This document shows positions 18,475-27,299 of a stretch of DNA of 35,930 nt, in pieces; the first letter of the stretch is position 1, and every line of letters begins with the position of its first letter. This stretch comes from Candidatus Odyssella sp. Lineage in GTDB: Bacteria > Pseudomonadota > Alphaproteobacteria > Paracaedibacterales > CAITNM01. A program made the position numbers and the translations under genes. The notes below the pieces were generated by a model, which saw only the letters and a program-made list of their open reading frames with translations, did no database searches and was not told the DNA's origin. Location: positions 1-35,930 of the forward strand of contig DYTB01000013.1 in NCBI GenBank assembly GCA_020726185.1. Direction: 5' to 3'.

Positions 18475-18569
18475 GTATTTTGTACTGCTAAAACTTGAAC
18501 GCTTAGTCTAGCGACGCATTGCACCTGCATGTTACTATTTTAAAAAACACCTAAGCATGGCTAAAAATA

Positions 18570-19211
18570 GTGATTCTTGAGTACTTCCCTTCAATGATAA
18601 CCCTGTTGGTGATTCAACTGCTGGGCGTGATGAGCCCAGGTCCTGACTTTGCGGTTGTTATGCGCAATAGCTTGGTTCATACACGAAGGGCTGCAATTTT
18701 TACTGTGTTTGGTGTCACCTGTGGTGACCTTTTGCACATGACCTACATAGTTCTAGGACTTGGTGTGATTATTGCTAAGACTGCTTGGCTGTTAACTTTC
18801 CTCAAATATATTGGCGCTGGGTATCTGATTTATATTGGAATTTTGGGTATAAGGACAAAAAAACATTCTGCAGACTACGCAGAGAAAGCACATCAGCATA
18901 AAGTACTTTCTGATTTTAAGGCCTTTCGTAGTGGATTTTTCACAAATATTACTAATTTCAAAGCAATGCTCTTTTTTATAGGTTTGTTTTCCGGGTTTAT
19001 AACCCCTGAAGTGCCAAATATGGTGATTGCAATCTATGTTGCTATTATACTGGTATCTACGTTTGCGTGGTTTTTAATCGTTGCTATATTCTTTTCCAAT
19101 AAACATCTCATCTCATTTTTCAAAAATTTCCAGCATATCATTGAGCGCGTTACCGGGGGATTTTTGATTTTACTGGGTCTAAAAATACTATTTACTAAGG
19201 GAAATTCTTAA
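18570..19211 (+). CDS. LysE/RhtB-family amino acid exporter
   Basis: This 213-residue inner-membrane protein with about six helices belongs to the LysE superfamily, which exports amino acids or their derivatives. The first helix contains the hallmark SPGPDFAVVMRNSL, followed by a glycine-rich second helix and KYIGAGYLIYIGILGIR, both usual for the RhtB branch. The start is a GTG at 18570, which places the PGPD motif at the customary distance from the N-terminus. An ATG at 18594 would cut into the first helix. The exported substrate cannot be read from sequence. Confidence 0.85.
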   Translation: MILEYFPSMITLLVIQLLGVMSPGPDFAVVMRNSLVHTRRAAIFTVFGVTCGDLLHMTYIVLGLGVIIAKTAWLLTFLKYIGAGYLIYIGILGIRTKKHSADYAEKAHQHKVLSDFKAFRSGFFTNITNFKAMLFFIGLFSGFITPEVPNMVIAIYVAIILVSTFAWFLIVAIFFSNKHLISFFKNFQHIIERVTGGFLILLGLKILFTKGNS

Positions 19212-19336
19212 ATACTTTTAAAAATTTAACCAGTTTTTGATTGCAAAGTCGTCAGTTATTGGCTAGTAATAAAAGGGATGTAGCCCAGTTTTAGCCAAGA
19301 TATGTGTCGTCGTTTCAGAATAAGTAGATACGCCCT

Positions 19337-20581
19337 ATGACGACGGCTTCAATTTCAGAAAATAATCATCAAAACACCAAAATTCATTCAACCGTTTGGA
19401 AAATCGGCTGGATGATGTTTCTTATTAATTTGTCGTTTGTGATGGGTTATAGCTATATTGCTATTTACATGGACTCTTTAGGGGTTGCCATGGCATGGAT
19501 TGGTGTTGCTGAAGGTATAGTTGAAGCTAGTTCATATATTATGAAATTATTCTCAGGCATGCTCAGTGATTATTTTAGGCGACGAAAACCATTGATGGTA
19601 GTTGGTTACTCTTTAATTCTTTCGAGTCGAATTCTTTTTGGTTTTGCCAATTCACTTATGCCAATATTCGCTGGACGCTTAGGTGAACGTATTGGTAATG
19701 GTATTCAATCAACACCACGTGACACTATGGTTGCCGATGTGGTGCCTGCTAAACGCATTGGCGCTGCTTATGGTTTGAAACGAGCTCTCTCTCAAGGAGG
19801 AGCATTTCTTGGTGCCATTGTGGCAATGTTTGCGATGCGCTTTTTCGATAACGATATTCAATCAGTATTTCAAGCAGCTGTAGTCCCAGCAATTTTAGCC
19901 TACGGCATTCTTATATTTTTCATCAAAGAGCCAAAACGTTTTAATCACTCTGCAGTATCAGCTGAGATTCCCTTACCGGAAGAAAAACGTCGTCATCCTA
20001 TTAGCCTTAAAAACTTACCTTTGCTTGGTAAGTCTTTTTGGATGCTAATGCTTGTTGCAGCAATATTCATGCTGTCACGGTTTAGTGAAAGCTTTTTATG
20101 TTTGTATGCCCATAAAGCATTTGATTTACCTAAGGAGAACGTTCCTTTGGTAATGATGGTGTTCAATGCTGCGTGGTGTCTAACTGTGTATCCAGTTGGG
20201 CGTATGGCTGACCGCATGAACCGCTACTGGTTCTTAATTATTGGTATTTTGTTTCTAGTTCTTGCAGATATGGTTTTGGCTAATGCGACCTCTTTAACGA
20301 TGGTGTGGATTGGCATTGCTTTTTGGGGGGTGCAATATGCTATTACCCAAAACATTTTTTTGTCACTTATTGCTGAAATAGTTCCAGAGGATCTGCGTGG
20401 TACTGGTTTTGGCTGTTATTATGTTATTTGCGCGATTTCAGAATATTTTGCATGTCACCTTATTGCTGGTGTTGTGTCAGAAAATTTTGGCCAAGCTCGT
20501 ATGTTTTTGGCCAGTGGCGTAATTGCGGTGTTTTCTTTACTGGTCCTTATCGTTATAATGGGCTATAAAAATAAGAAATAG
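19337..20581 (+). CDS. MFS transporter
   Basis: The 414-residue protein has about 12 membrane helices with a central cytoplasmic loop. The loop after helix 2 carries GMLSDYFRRRKPLM, the MFS GxxxDxxxRR motif, and helix 4 begins GRLGERIGNGIQSTPRD. The second half repeats the loop motif as GRMADRMNR. The family is an MFS branch of unknown substrate also found in other intracellular alphaproteobacteria. The N-terminal 20 residues are polar and cytoplasmic. It lies between the LysE-type exporter and trcR, with its own spacing on both sides, so an operon link is uncertain. Confidence 0.82.
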   Translation: MTTASISENNHQNTKIHSTVWKIGWMMFLINLSFVMGYSYIAIYMDSLGVAMAWIGVAEGIVEASSYIMKLFSGMLSDYFRRRKPLMVVGYSLILSSRILFGFANSLMPIFAGRLGERIGNGIQSTPRDTMVADVVPAKRIGAAYGLKRALSQGGAFLGAIVAMFAMRFFDNDIQSVFQAAVVPAILAYGILIFFIKEPKRFNHSAVSAEIPLPEEKRRHPISLKNLPLLGKSFWMLMLVAAIFMLSRFSESFLCLYAHKAFDLPKENVPLVMMVFNAAWCLTVYPVGRMADRMNRYWFLIIGILFLVLADMVLANATSLTMVWIGIAFWGVQYAITQNIFLSLIAEIVPEDLRGTGFGCYYVICAISEYFACHLIAGVVSENFGQARMFLASGVIAVFSLLVLIVIMGYKNKK

Positions 20582-20624
20582 TGTTGGACTACTGAAAGTT
20601 CAATTTTCAAGGTAAAGAGATTTT

Positions 20625-21158
20625 ATGACTATTCCATTGATGCCAAAAGCAACTGCCGTTTGGCTTATTGAAAATACAGCCCTTGGGTTTAAGCAAATTG
20701 CTAAGTTTTGTGGTCTGCATATGCTAGAGGTTCAAAATTTAGCTGATAGTGAAGCTACGCACGGCATGTTGGGTTTTGACCCTATTGCTTCAGCGCAGCT
20801 TACTTTAGAAGAAATCCATCGTTGTGAACAAGACGAAACTGCTGAATTGAAAATATCTGCAGCCATTTCTGCAGATAGCGTTTTAGGAAAAAAACGACCA
20901 CGTTATACTCCGTTGTCTAAGCGTCAGGAACGTCCAGATGCTATTTCATGGTTGGTAAAATACTATCCAGATTTAACAGATTCTCAAATTTCAAGGCTTA
21001 TTGGCACAACGAAAATTACTATTGATGCCGTTCGTACAAAAAGCCATTGGAATGCGCAAAACATTAAGCCACGCAGTCCTGTTCAACTAGGTTTTTGTAC
21101 TCAGGCTGAGCTTGATAACGCTGTGAAACTTCTTAAGAAAACACAAGAAGCATCATGA
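20625..21158 (+). CDS. trcR: TrcR-family (DUF1013) cell-cycle transcriptional regulator
   Basis: The 177-residue protein begins [20 protein letters not shown], which matches the strongly conserved start of the alphaproteobacterial DUF1013/TrcR family, followed by [21 protein letters not shown] second helix-turn-helix-like block ([20 protein letters not shown] then [14 protein letters not shown]) fits DNA binding. Family members are described as cell-cycle regulators and are restricted to Alphaproteobacteria, so this gene supports the taxonomic call. Its stop overlaps the start of trhO as ATGA, so the two are translationally coupled. Confidence 0.85.
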   Translation: MTIPLMPKATAVWLIENTALGFKQIAKFCGLHMLEVQNLADSEATHGMLGFDPIASAQLTLEEIHRCEQDETAELKISAAISADSVLGKKRPRYTPLSKRQERPDAISWLVKYYPDLTDSQISRLIGTTKITIDAVRTKSHWNAQNIKPRSPVQLGFCTQAELDNAVKLLKKTQEAS

Positions 21159-22090
21159 TTGTTGTTGCTGCACTTTACCAATTTGTGGCGCTGCCTAATT
21201 ACCTAGCTTTACAAGCCCCATTATTAAGCTTCTGTAAAAGCCATGGCGTAAAAGGAACTTTATTGCTTGCAGCTGAGGGCATTAACGGTACTATTGCCGG
21301 AACCCGTTCAGGCATTGACGCAGTCGCTGCGTATTTGATAGAAGCTGGACCTTTTCAAAACCTTGAATATAAGGAATCAAAAGCTGAAACCATGCCTTTT
21401 TTGCGCATGAAGGTAAAGCTGAAAAAAGAAATTGTAACCCTTGGTGCGCCTGCTGCGGACCCGACACAAATGGTTGGAACCTATGTTACGCCTAGTGATT
21501 GGAACGCTTTAATTTCTAGAAGCGATGTAGTTACCATTGATACACGAAATGATTATGAAGTCATGATTGGTGCGTTTAAAGGTGCTGTAAACCCAAAAAC
21601 GACGACATTTAAAGATTTTACAACATACACTGAAGAAAACCTTATGCAGTATAAAGACAAGCCAGTGGCTATGTATTGTACGGGTGGTATTCGCTGTGAA
21701 CGCTCAACTGCATATCTTAAAGCAATAGGGTTCAAGGAAGTTTATCATCTAAAAGGTGGTATTTTAAAATACCTTGAAGAAGTTCCTGAAGAAAAAAGTC
21801 TTTGGGAAGGGGAATGCTTTGTTTTTGACCAACGCGTTTCTGTTCGTCATGGTCTTGAGCTTGGTGAATATGATCAGTGCTATGGCTGCCGTATGCCGAT
21901 TACTGAAGAAGATAAAGCTTCAAAACACTATTTAGCTGGTATTCATTGCCACCATTGCTATGATTCCCATAACGATGTGCATTATCAGCGAGTGAGTGAG
22001 CGCCAAAAGCAAGTTCAGCTTGCAAAAGCCAGAGGGCAAAAACATATTGGTGATGTTTCAGAAACAAGACCAAGCACCCCTTCGCATTAG
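21155..22090 (+). CDS. trhO: tRNA uridine(34) hydroxylase TrhO (rhodanese-domain, UPF0176)
   Basis: TrhO hydroxylates U34 of certain tRNAs as the first step to 5-methoxy/carboxymethoxy-uridine. The 311-residue protein has an N-terminal ferredoxin-like domain with [14 protein letters not shown] (36-49). The central rhodanese domain has IDTRNDYEV (128-136) and the active-site loop CTGGIRCE (175-182) with Cys175. The C-terminal zinc-finger-like part has cysteine pairs in YGCRMP and HCHHCYD. All hallmarks of the long UPF0176 form are present. It is coupled to trcR and followed 8 nt later by ruvX. Confidence 0.93.
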   Translation: MIVVAALYQFVALPNYLALQAPLLSFCKSHGVKGTLLLAAEGINGTIAGTRSGIDAVAAYLIEAGPFQNLEYKESKAETMPFLRMKVKLKKEIVTLGAPAADPTQMVGTYVTPSDWNALISRSDVVTIDTRNDYEVMIGAFKGAVNPKTTTFKDFTTYTEENLMQYKDKPVAMYCTGGIRCERSTAYLKAIGFKEVYHLKGGILKYLEEVPEEKSLWEGECFVFDQRVSVRHGLELGEYDQCYGCRMPITEEDKASKHYLAGIHCHHCYDSHNDVHYQRVSERQKQVQLAKARGQKHIGDVSETRPSTPSH

Positions 22091-22098
22091 GGTTTGCC

Positions 22099-22551
22099 TT
22101 GGAGTTCGTTTTAGCATCTGAAATAGCGTCTTTAAAAAATTCAAAAAATCGTCTTTTGGGCATTGATCATGGGGAAAAGCACGTGGGCCTTAGTCTGTGT
22201 GATTTAACCTGGACAATTGCCTCCCCCTTTAAAGTATTAAGCAAACCTGAACTTTTGCAGCAGTTTCAAAAGCTTGTACTCCAAGAAAACATAGTTGCCG
22301 TTGTGATTGGCTGGCCCGTGAACATGAACGGAACTATTGGGCCTCAATGTGAAAAAGTTCAGCAATTTTCTGAAAAGCTTATTAAAGTATTTAATATTCC
22401 CTTTTGCGCGTGGGATGAACGCCTATCCACCATGGCTGTGCACCGCACCATGATTGAAGCTGACTTATCACGCAAACGCCAACGCGAGGTTGTCGACAAA
22501 ATGGCCGCAGCCTATATGCTGCAAGGCTTCCTGGAAAGCTTAAGGGGCTAA
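22099..22551 (+). CDS. ruvX: RuvX/YqgF Holliday-junction resolvase-like nuclease
   Basis: This RNase H-fold protein is linked to rRNA processing and recombination. The 150 residues include GIDHGEKHVG (21-30) with catalytic Asp23, GWPVNMNG, WDERLST (105-111), and the final VDKMAAAYMLQGFL with Asp133. The start is a TTG at 22099: no ATG or GTG exists between the preceding in-frame stop and the first conserved strand. The gene closes the trcR-trhO-ruvX set. Its TAA overlaps the TAG of the convergent 900-residue gene. The last 102 bp plus 8 bp after the stop occur again, diverged, at 25363-25472, marking this 3' end as an insertion target. Confidence 0.9.
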   Translation: MEFVLASEIASLKNSKNRLLGIDHGEKHVGLSLCDLTWTIASPFKVLSKPELLQQFQKLVLQENIVAVVIGWPVNMNGTIGPQCEKVQQFSEKLIKVFNIPFCAWDERLSTMAVHRTMIEADLSRKRQREVVDKMAAAYMLQGFLESLRG

Positions 22552-22559
22552 TACTTTAA
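22543..22559. repeat. 17-bp direct repeat, left copy (end of ruvX)
   Basis: AGGGGCTAATACTTTAA spans the last ruvX codons, its stop and 8 bp beyond. The identical sequence is at 25456-25472, 2913 bp away. The two bracket the 900-residue gene and could be the crossover core of an integration event. Confidence 0.8.
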
Positions 22560-25250
22560 CCCACGCTGCTCCTCAAATTCTTTACGCATGTATTCTGTAA
22601 ATGCTTGTTCAAGCACCTGGAATTCAGCTTGATGATATACAATTTGTACTTCTGCTGGTGACCGAGCTGAACCATCTTCTAAATGTGCTTTTACTAAGTT
22701 TCCGTGGTCGTCACGGGTTAGAGTGTTAGCATCTAATCTGTATGTACCATCAGGGTTTTTGGTGCGTTGGTACAAGTCATCGTAATACGCTTGATACAAT
22801 TCCCATAGTTCTGGATCTGCACCTTGTTCTGTTTGGAGTTCACGTAGTTTACGTACTTCTCCTGTATCTTCACGATGAATTCTATCAAAGAGAAGCTTGG
22901 CTTGAATTGGTGCATTGTCAATTCTGCTTACTATATCTTGGTCTGTTGTAGCTATTGCAGGTTCTTCTGCTGCGATATGCTGACGTAGTTTTGAATCAGG
23001 TAAAACCTGAACTATAGCTTTCATCAGCTCACCAGTTATGCGAGTTTGACAGTGGGTATCTTCACTTCTTTCAGATATTTCCGCTGATTCTAAAATAGCT
23101 AATACTACAGATTTTTTATAATCCTCAGCATCTTGAGCAGATTTTCCTTCTCCTGTTTTTTTCATCATGAACCATACACGCCCCAAGACTTCATCACCTT
23201 TAGGAGAATCGGGTCTTGCATAAAACATGGAATGTCCTAAATAGGGTTCAAACTGACCTGATTTTTGTTCCAATCCTAAAATTTTCTTAATTAAGCTTAC
23301 AATGCGAGCAGGCGCAACACTTTTCTCATCCAGTTTGAGCGCTGGTCCACTAGCAATGGTTGTGTCTAGGTAGGTGATAAAATCTTCAACTTCGTAGGTA
23401 GTGTGATAGTTAGAAATATGTATGTCACCATTGTAAATGGTGTGAGTAGCAGGACTTGAAGCTAGTACATAACCGTTAGTTTTGCACCAGGTTACAAGAG
23501 CGTTAAAGTCCTGTTCATAAATAGATTCAAAATCGTGCGCATTAGCAAAACCAGCCGTAGCTTGAGCTTGCTGAATAAATGGATCATCCGTCCATAATAC
23601 GGGAAGCTGATCTTGGGGGCCTGTTTCGTACGCACTTTGAATGCGACTTTTGCCAGCGTTTAATTCTGCCTGTAAAGCTGCAACAGAACGCATATAACGT
23701 AAATAGGTGCGAGGACCATAAGAATCAGTGATATACCACCGTTCTTGCCTTTGTTGCTGTATGAAAGATTGGACATTTTCTTTACGGTGTTTGTAGATAG
23801 GAAGTAAATAAGCCATCGTTCTTGCTCTGGTTAGATTGACTATTTTTTTTGGTTTAGTGGGCAGCATTATTGCATTTTCTGCTATCATGATGTACAAGTT
23901 GCAAAACTCAGTAAAAAGTTCACGTGCCTCTTCTGTTGGGAAACTTTGGAATACAGCAGAAAGCTGTGCCATCATTTTTGTTTTATCTTCGGGTTGTAGC
24001 GCATCCATTTTAGAATGAAAACTAGCAAATCTAGCAAGTTTATGGTTTTTATTTTTTTTTGGATCGTCTGTTTCAAAGTATAATTCACAAAATTGCAAAA
24101 AAGCAGTTCGTGAATCGGATGTTGGAAATGCTTGGTATACAAAAAGAAGGTCTTTCATTGAACGTATTTTATGATCAGAGTCTTCTATCTGATCAGTATA
24201 AGGTTTGCAAAATTGGCAGAAAGCAGTTCGTGAATCGAATGTTGGAAATGCTTTGTATATAAGTGAAATATCAAACATCATTCCCGTTTTGATTTCATTA
24301 TTTTCTTCTTCATCAGTATAAGGTTTACAGAAATCCAAAAATTCCCGACTCCATTTTTTAGCGAGAGGGACTTTGTATGTACGAAAAAGAGTCTGTAATC
24401 TAAAAGGTATGTCTATATTGCGCAATTCTTCAATGTGAGGCTTACAGAATTCCCAAAATTCAGATAGCTCTTCTTTAGTTGAAAAGCCAGTATAAACAAG
24501 GAAAAGAGCTTGCATTCCGGCATAATCAGTGCTTGTTTCAGATACGAGATGGCCACCTCTTCGTCTTATGAGGGAGTAAGGCGTGCAAAATTCTTCAAAT
24601 TGTTTCCAGGTACAAGATAATTTACGGCTGAATAATTCTGATATTGAATAAAAATTTAAATTTAAAAAAAACTGCTCTTGTTGCTTTAAGCTTTCTGTTC
24701 CTGGCCATTTACCACCTAAGCTTTGAATTTGCGCTAGGATGGCTTGCTTTAATTCATGACGATACAGGGCATAATTGAAGCTAAAATGATTTAAAAATCT
24801 TGTGGTGTCTAGGTAGTTTTCAATAAGGTGCTCAATATGTGCAGGAAGTTGTTTTTTCTTAGCTAAATTAGCGCGTACAATAGCTTCATTGATGATTTGC
24901 ATGTCGGTTGTTTCGGTTGCTTCTGGCGTGCTAAATGTCGGAAAATAATCGGAAGAAGAGCTGCTTTGTCTGCCTAAAGACCTTATAATTGCATATAACA
25001 CGTTTCGTTGATTGGTGTCTTCGCCATATTGCGTCAGCAATTGTGATTCATTATCTCTTAGTAGGCTGCGAACTTCTTTCCAATTGTTTTCGTTTGCCAT
25101 TTGAATCAGTGTTTGATAAACGTTCAAAGTGTTAGATGTGGTTGCTTCTGTTTCGTCAGAAACGGCAACACTGGCAGTAACATGAGGTATCTGTACCGTT
25201 GAGCAAAGAAATGTCATCCATAAAAAAATTGAAAAATATTGGAAATTCAT
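22548..25250 (-). CDS. Large secreted protein of unknown function, 900 residues, with degenerate repeats
   Basis: No family recognised. The N-terminus MNFQYFSIFLWMTFLCSTVQ is a signal peptide. Residues of about 225-460 hold degenerate repeats of 40-50 residues around an F-x-x-F-C-K-P-Y motif with a preceding AFPTxDSRTAF helix. At DNA level two stretches 120 bp apart (about 24085 and 24205) are nearly identical. The C-terminal half contains LGHSMFYARPDSPKGDEVLG and a charged, helical tail, with no nuclease or toxin motif that I can name. Its stop codon overlaps that of ruvX, and its last three codons are encoded inside the 17-bp direct repeat. The whole gene lies between two ruvX 3' ends, so it is best read as inserted cargo. 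An exported, possibly host-directed role is inference. Confidence 0.7.
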   Translation of the reverse strand: MNFQYFSIFLWMTFLCSTVQIPHVTASVAVSDETEATTSNTLNVYQTLIQMANENNWKEVRSLLRDNESQLLTQYGEDTNQRNVLYAIIRSLGRQSSSSSDYFPTFSTPEATETTDMQIINEAIVRANLAKKKQLPAHIEHLIENYLDTTRFLNHFSFNYALYRHELKQAILAQIQSLGGKWPGTESLKQQEQFFLNLNFYSISELFSRKLSCTWKQFEEFCTPYSLIRRRGGHLVSETSTDYAGMQALFLVYTGFSTKEELSEFWEFCKPHIEELRNIDIPFRLQTLFRTYKVPLAKKWSREFLDFCKPYTDEEENNEIKTGMMFDISLIYKAFPTFDSRTAFCQFCKPYTDQIEDSDHKIRSMKDLLFVYQAFPTSDSRTAFLQFCELYFETDDPKKNKNHKLARFASFHSKMDALQPEDKTKMMAQLSAVFQSFPTEEARELFTEFCNLYIMIAENAIMLPTKPKKIVNLTRARTMAYLLPIYKHRKENVQSFIQQQRQERWYITDSYGPRTYLRYMRSVAALQAELNAGKSRIQSAYETGPQDQLPVLWTDDPFIQQAQATAGFANAHDFESIYEQDFNALVTWCKTNGYVLASSPATHTIYNGDIHISNYHTTYEVEDFITYLDTTIASGPALKLDEKSVAPARIVSLIKKILGLEQKSGQFEPYLGHSMFYARPDSPKGDEVLGRVWFMMKKTGEGKSAQDAEDYKKSVVLAILESAEISERSEDTHCQTRITGELMKAIVQVLPDSKLRQHIAAEEPAIATTDQDIVSRIDNAPIQAKLLFDRIHREDTGEVRKLRELQTEQGADPELWELYQAYYDDLYQRTKNPDGTYRLDANTLTRDDHGNLVKAHLEDGSARSPAEVQIVYHQAEFQVLEQAFTEYMRKEFEEQRGLKY

Positions 25251-25362
25251 GAAGCTACTTACTTGTTGCGCTATAAAGAGAAAGGGACGATAGCATAAAA
25301 AACTGAGAATAGCATTAAAAATGTCTACATCTTAAATAAAAAATACAAGGTTTCTCTGTATC

Positions 25363-25464
25363 ATGATTGAGCTTGATCTATCAAGAAAACGTCAACGTGA
25401 GTTTGTCGACAAAACGGCAGCAGCCTATATGTTGCAAGGTTTCCTAGAAAACTTGAGGGGCTAA
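25363..25464 (+). pseudogene. Second copy of the ruvX 3' end (33 codons plus stop)
   Basis: The stretch encodes MIELDLSRKRQREFVDKTAA and continues to GFLENLRG and a stop, matching ruvX residues 118-150 with no indel. Fifteen of 34 codons differ, eleven synonymously; the four replacements are A-L, V-F, M-T and S-N. Homology stops abruptly upstream, near the ATG, and continues 8 bp past the stop. As with the pepA remnant, the pattern shows that both copies evolved inside working genes. This one is therefore a displaced or foreign 3' end left at the far side of the 900-residue gene. Confidence 0.87.
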
Positions 25465-25472
25465 TACTTTAA
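25456..25472. repeat. 17-bp direct repeat, right copy
   Basis: Identical to 22543-22559 (AGGGGCTAATACTTTAA), covering the end of the ruvX remnant and 8 bp after its stop. See the left copy for interpretation. Confidence 0.8.
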
Positions 25473-25486
25473 AGTTTTTAACATTT

Positions 25487-26221
25487 TCAGTTGGTTGCTG
25501 TGGAGATTCTTTTTGTTCCACATGTGCAACCATACAAAAGAGATCGCCACCAATTTATTTCTATACGCAACGTCTCATGGCCATCTGCGGTGATTGATGA
25601 TTCAGTAGCATCGAGATCCATCTCTTTTTTTGCCGCAATTACTGGTTTGTACTGTCCAACATGGGTTGTTAGCCAATCTGATCCTAATTTTTCATCACAA
25701 TACGTCAATATATTGTCTACGGGGAAAAGAATAGAAACTTTACTTCTGCCGCCGATAAAATCTTGTGCTTTCGCATAAGCTAGCGCAGCTGCATGTTTTC
25801 TTGGATTCTTCTCTCCAATGTTGTGGTATTCTGATTCGTTCGTGATCGCAACAAAGGGTGGCGGTGAAAACTTTTCCTTTTTTGCCTCTTTTAAAATTCT
25901 TTTAAGTGCATCGGGTCCTGATTGGGGCATGGTAATATCGCACAAAACTAAATTGATACCCAAAAGATTTTCTAATGTTATTTTTGAACCGTCATCCAGG
26001 AATTTGATATGTATTTCAGGACTGCATCCTCTTCTTTTATTATATTTCTCAATAGAAAGGCCTGCTACAGTACAATTTAGCGGTGTATCATCAACAAGCA
26101 GCACATTAATAATGCGGGTTGGTGCATAGCTTGGTTCCGGTTTTAATTCTAATTCTTGAGCGAAGCAAATGTTCGCTATTAGCAATAAAAAAGATATGAG
26201 TGGCTTACACTTCCGTGACAT
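25487..26221 (-). CDS. Signal-peptide-bearing response-regulator receiver domain protein
   Basis: The 244-residue product starts with a signal peptide (MSRKCKPLISFLLLIANICF, cleavage before QELEL). A CheY-like receiver domain follows at about residues 38-170. It has the acidic pair Asp44-Asp45 in VLLVDDTPLN, the phospho-acceptor Asp95 in LCDITMP, and the switch Thr127 in VAITNES. Lys161 in GRSKVSI is a candidate for the conserved lysine, although the usual K-P pair is absent. The C-terminal 70 residues match no output domain I know and end in a cysteine pair. A receiver that is exported cannot be phosphorylated by a normal cytoplasmic kinase domain, so the target may lie in the host or periplasm. 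It stands just after the ruvX remnant, without an obvious kinase neighbour. Confidence 0.75.
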   Translation of the reverse strand: MSRKCKPLISFLLLIANICFAQELELKPEPSYAPTRIINVLLVDDTPLNCTVAGLSIEKYNKRRGCSPEIHIKFLDDGSKITLENLLGINLVLCDITMPQSGPDALKRILKEAKKEKFSPPPFVAITNESEYHNIGEKNPRKHAAALAYAKAQDFIGGRSKVSILFPVDNILTYCDEKLGSDWLTTHVGQYKPVIAAKKEMDLDATESSITADGHETLRIEINWWRSLLYGCTCGTKRISTATN

Positions 26222-26412
26222 AGCGTATTTTATAAAGAAATATTATTAGTAATTATACCGCAATTTTCATCTTTTTCAATCGAATAGTAGTCAAAAAGTG
26301 CTTATTATACTTAGAAAAATCTTTTAAATGTTAATTTTGGTCCTCTGTATTGTATCTTGACGAGCCCACGTAATTCATAAAAATTTATCTGGTATTTTTT
26401 TTATGGCTTGAA

Positions 26413-26418
26413 TATAAT
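26413..26418 (+). promoter_or_regulatory. Predicted -10 box of the rpsB promoter
   Basis: A consensus TATAAT lies here; the -35 at 17 bp upstream is poor (TGGTAT, 26390-26395). Transcription would start near 26425, so the mRNA would begin directly with the folded leader. Confidence 0.5.
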
Positions 26419-26431
26419 AAGCGCACTACAC

Positions 26432-26479
26432 AGTCAGGCTTTGGGCAACCTTGCCCACCGATGCAGTATCGGCCTGATG
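26432..26479 (+). promoter_or_regulatory. Structured rpsB leader, three-way junction (probable S2 autoregulation site)
   Basis: An outer stem TCAGG / CCTGA (26434-26438 with 26473-26477) encloses two hairpins: GGGCA-ACCT-TGCCC (26443-26456) and CCGAT-GCAGT-ATCGG (26458-26472). Together they form a compact three-way junction upstream of the rpsB ribosome-binding site. Leaders of rpsB in many bacteria bind S2 to repress rpsB-tsf. The fold here is seen in the sequence; its match to that mechanism is inferred. Confidence 0.6.
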
Positions 26480-26511
26480 AGGTTTAATCGGAAACAAAGG
26501 AGACTATTACT

Positions 26512-27285
26512 ATGGCTATGCCAACATTTACAATGCGTCAGTTACTAGAATCGGGCGTACACTACGGACACAATACACGTCGCTGGAATCCTAAAATGGC
26601 ACCGTACATTTTTGGTGAACGCAGCGAAGTTCACATTTTAGACTTACAACAAACTGTTCCAATGCTACATAAAGCATTAGAAGTAGCTCGTGACACTGTA
26701 AAAGCAGGTGGACGCGTACTTTTTGTGGGAACAAAAGTTCAAGGTTCTGACATTGTTAAAGAATCAGCTAAGCGCTGTGGACAGTATTACATTAACCACC
26801 GCTGGCTTGGTGGCTTGCTTACAAACTGGAAAACAGTAAACCAGTCAATTAAGCACCTGAAAGAAATGCAAGAAGAGCTTTCTCACCCAGGCCGCATGAC
26901 TAAAAAAGAAATTTTAAAGCTTCAACGTGAATACGATAAACTTGAACTAGCTATTGGTGGTATCGCTGATATGGGTGGTTTGCCAGATATGCTGTTTGTA
27001 CTTGATACAAACAAGGAAGCAATTGCTGTTTTAGAAGCTCAACGTTTGAGCATACCGATTATTGCAATTATCGATAGCAACTCAACACCTGATATGATTA
27101 CGTACCCAATTCCAGGTAACGATGACGCAACTCGTGCAATTCGTTTGTACTGTGACCTAATGGCTGATGCTATTCTTGATGGTTTGCAAAAAGGGATGGT
27201 TGCTGCGGGTATTGATATCGGAGCATCTGCTGACCTTGTTGTTGACGATGTTATTGTTGACGACCAATCACAAACAGTTGCGTAG
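26512..27285 (+). CDS. rpsB: 30S ribosomal protein S2
   Basis: S2 is a late-assembling small-subunit protein needed for S1 binding. The 257-residue sequence has the family start [20 protein letters not shown], the [11 protein letters not shown] segment, the [14 protein letters not shown] block, and the C-terminal [20 protein letters not shown] block. The ribosome-binding site AAAGGAGA (26497-26503) is 8 nt before the ATG at 26512; a second ATG six bases on would be 14 nt away. It leads the rpsB-tsf-pyrH operon, behind a -10 box and a folded leader. Confidence 0.98.
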   Translation: MAMPTFTMRQLLESGVHYGHNTRRWNPKMAPYIFGERSEVHILDLQQTVPMLHKALEVARDTVKAGGRVLFVGTKVQGSDIVKESAKRCGQYYINHRWLGGLLTNWKTVNQSIKHLKEMQEELSHPGRMTKKEILKLQREYDKLELAIGGIADMGGLPDMLFVLDTNKEAIAVLEAQRLSIPIIAIIDSNSTPDMITYPIPGNDDATRAIRLYCDLMADAILDGLQKGMVAAGIDIGASADLVVDDVIVDDQSQTVA

Positions 27286-27299
27286 TTTAGGAGAGCAGA

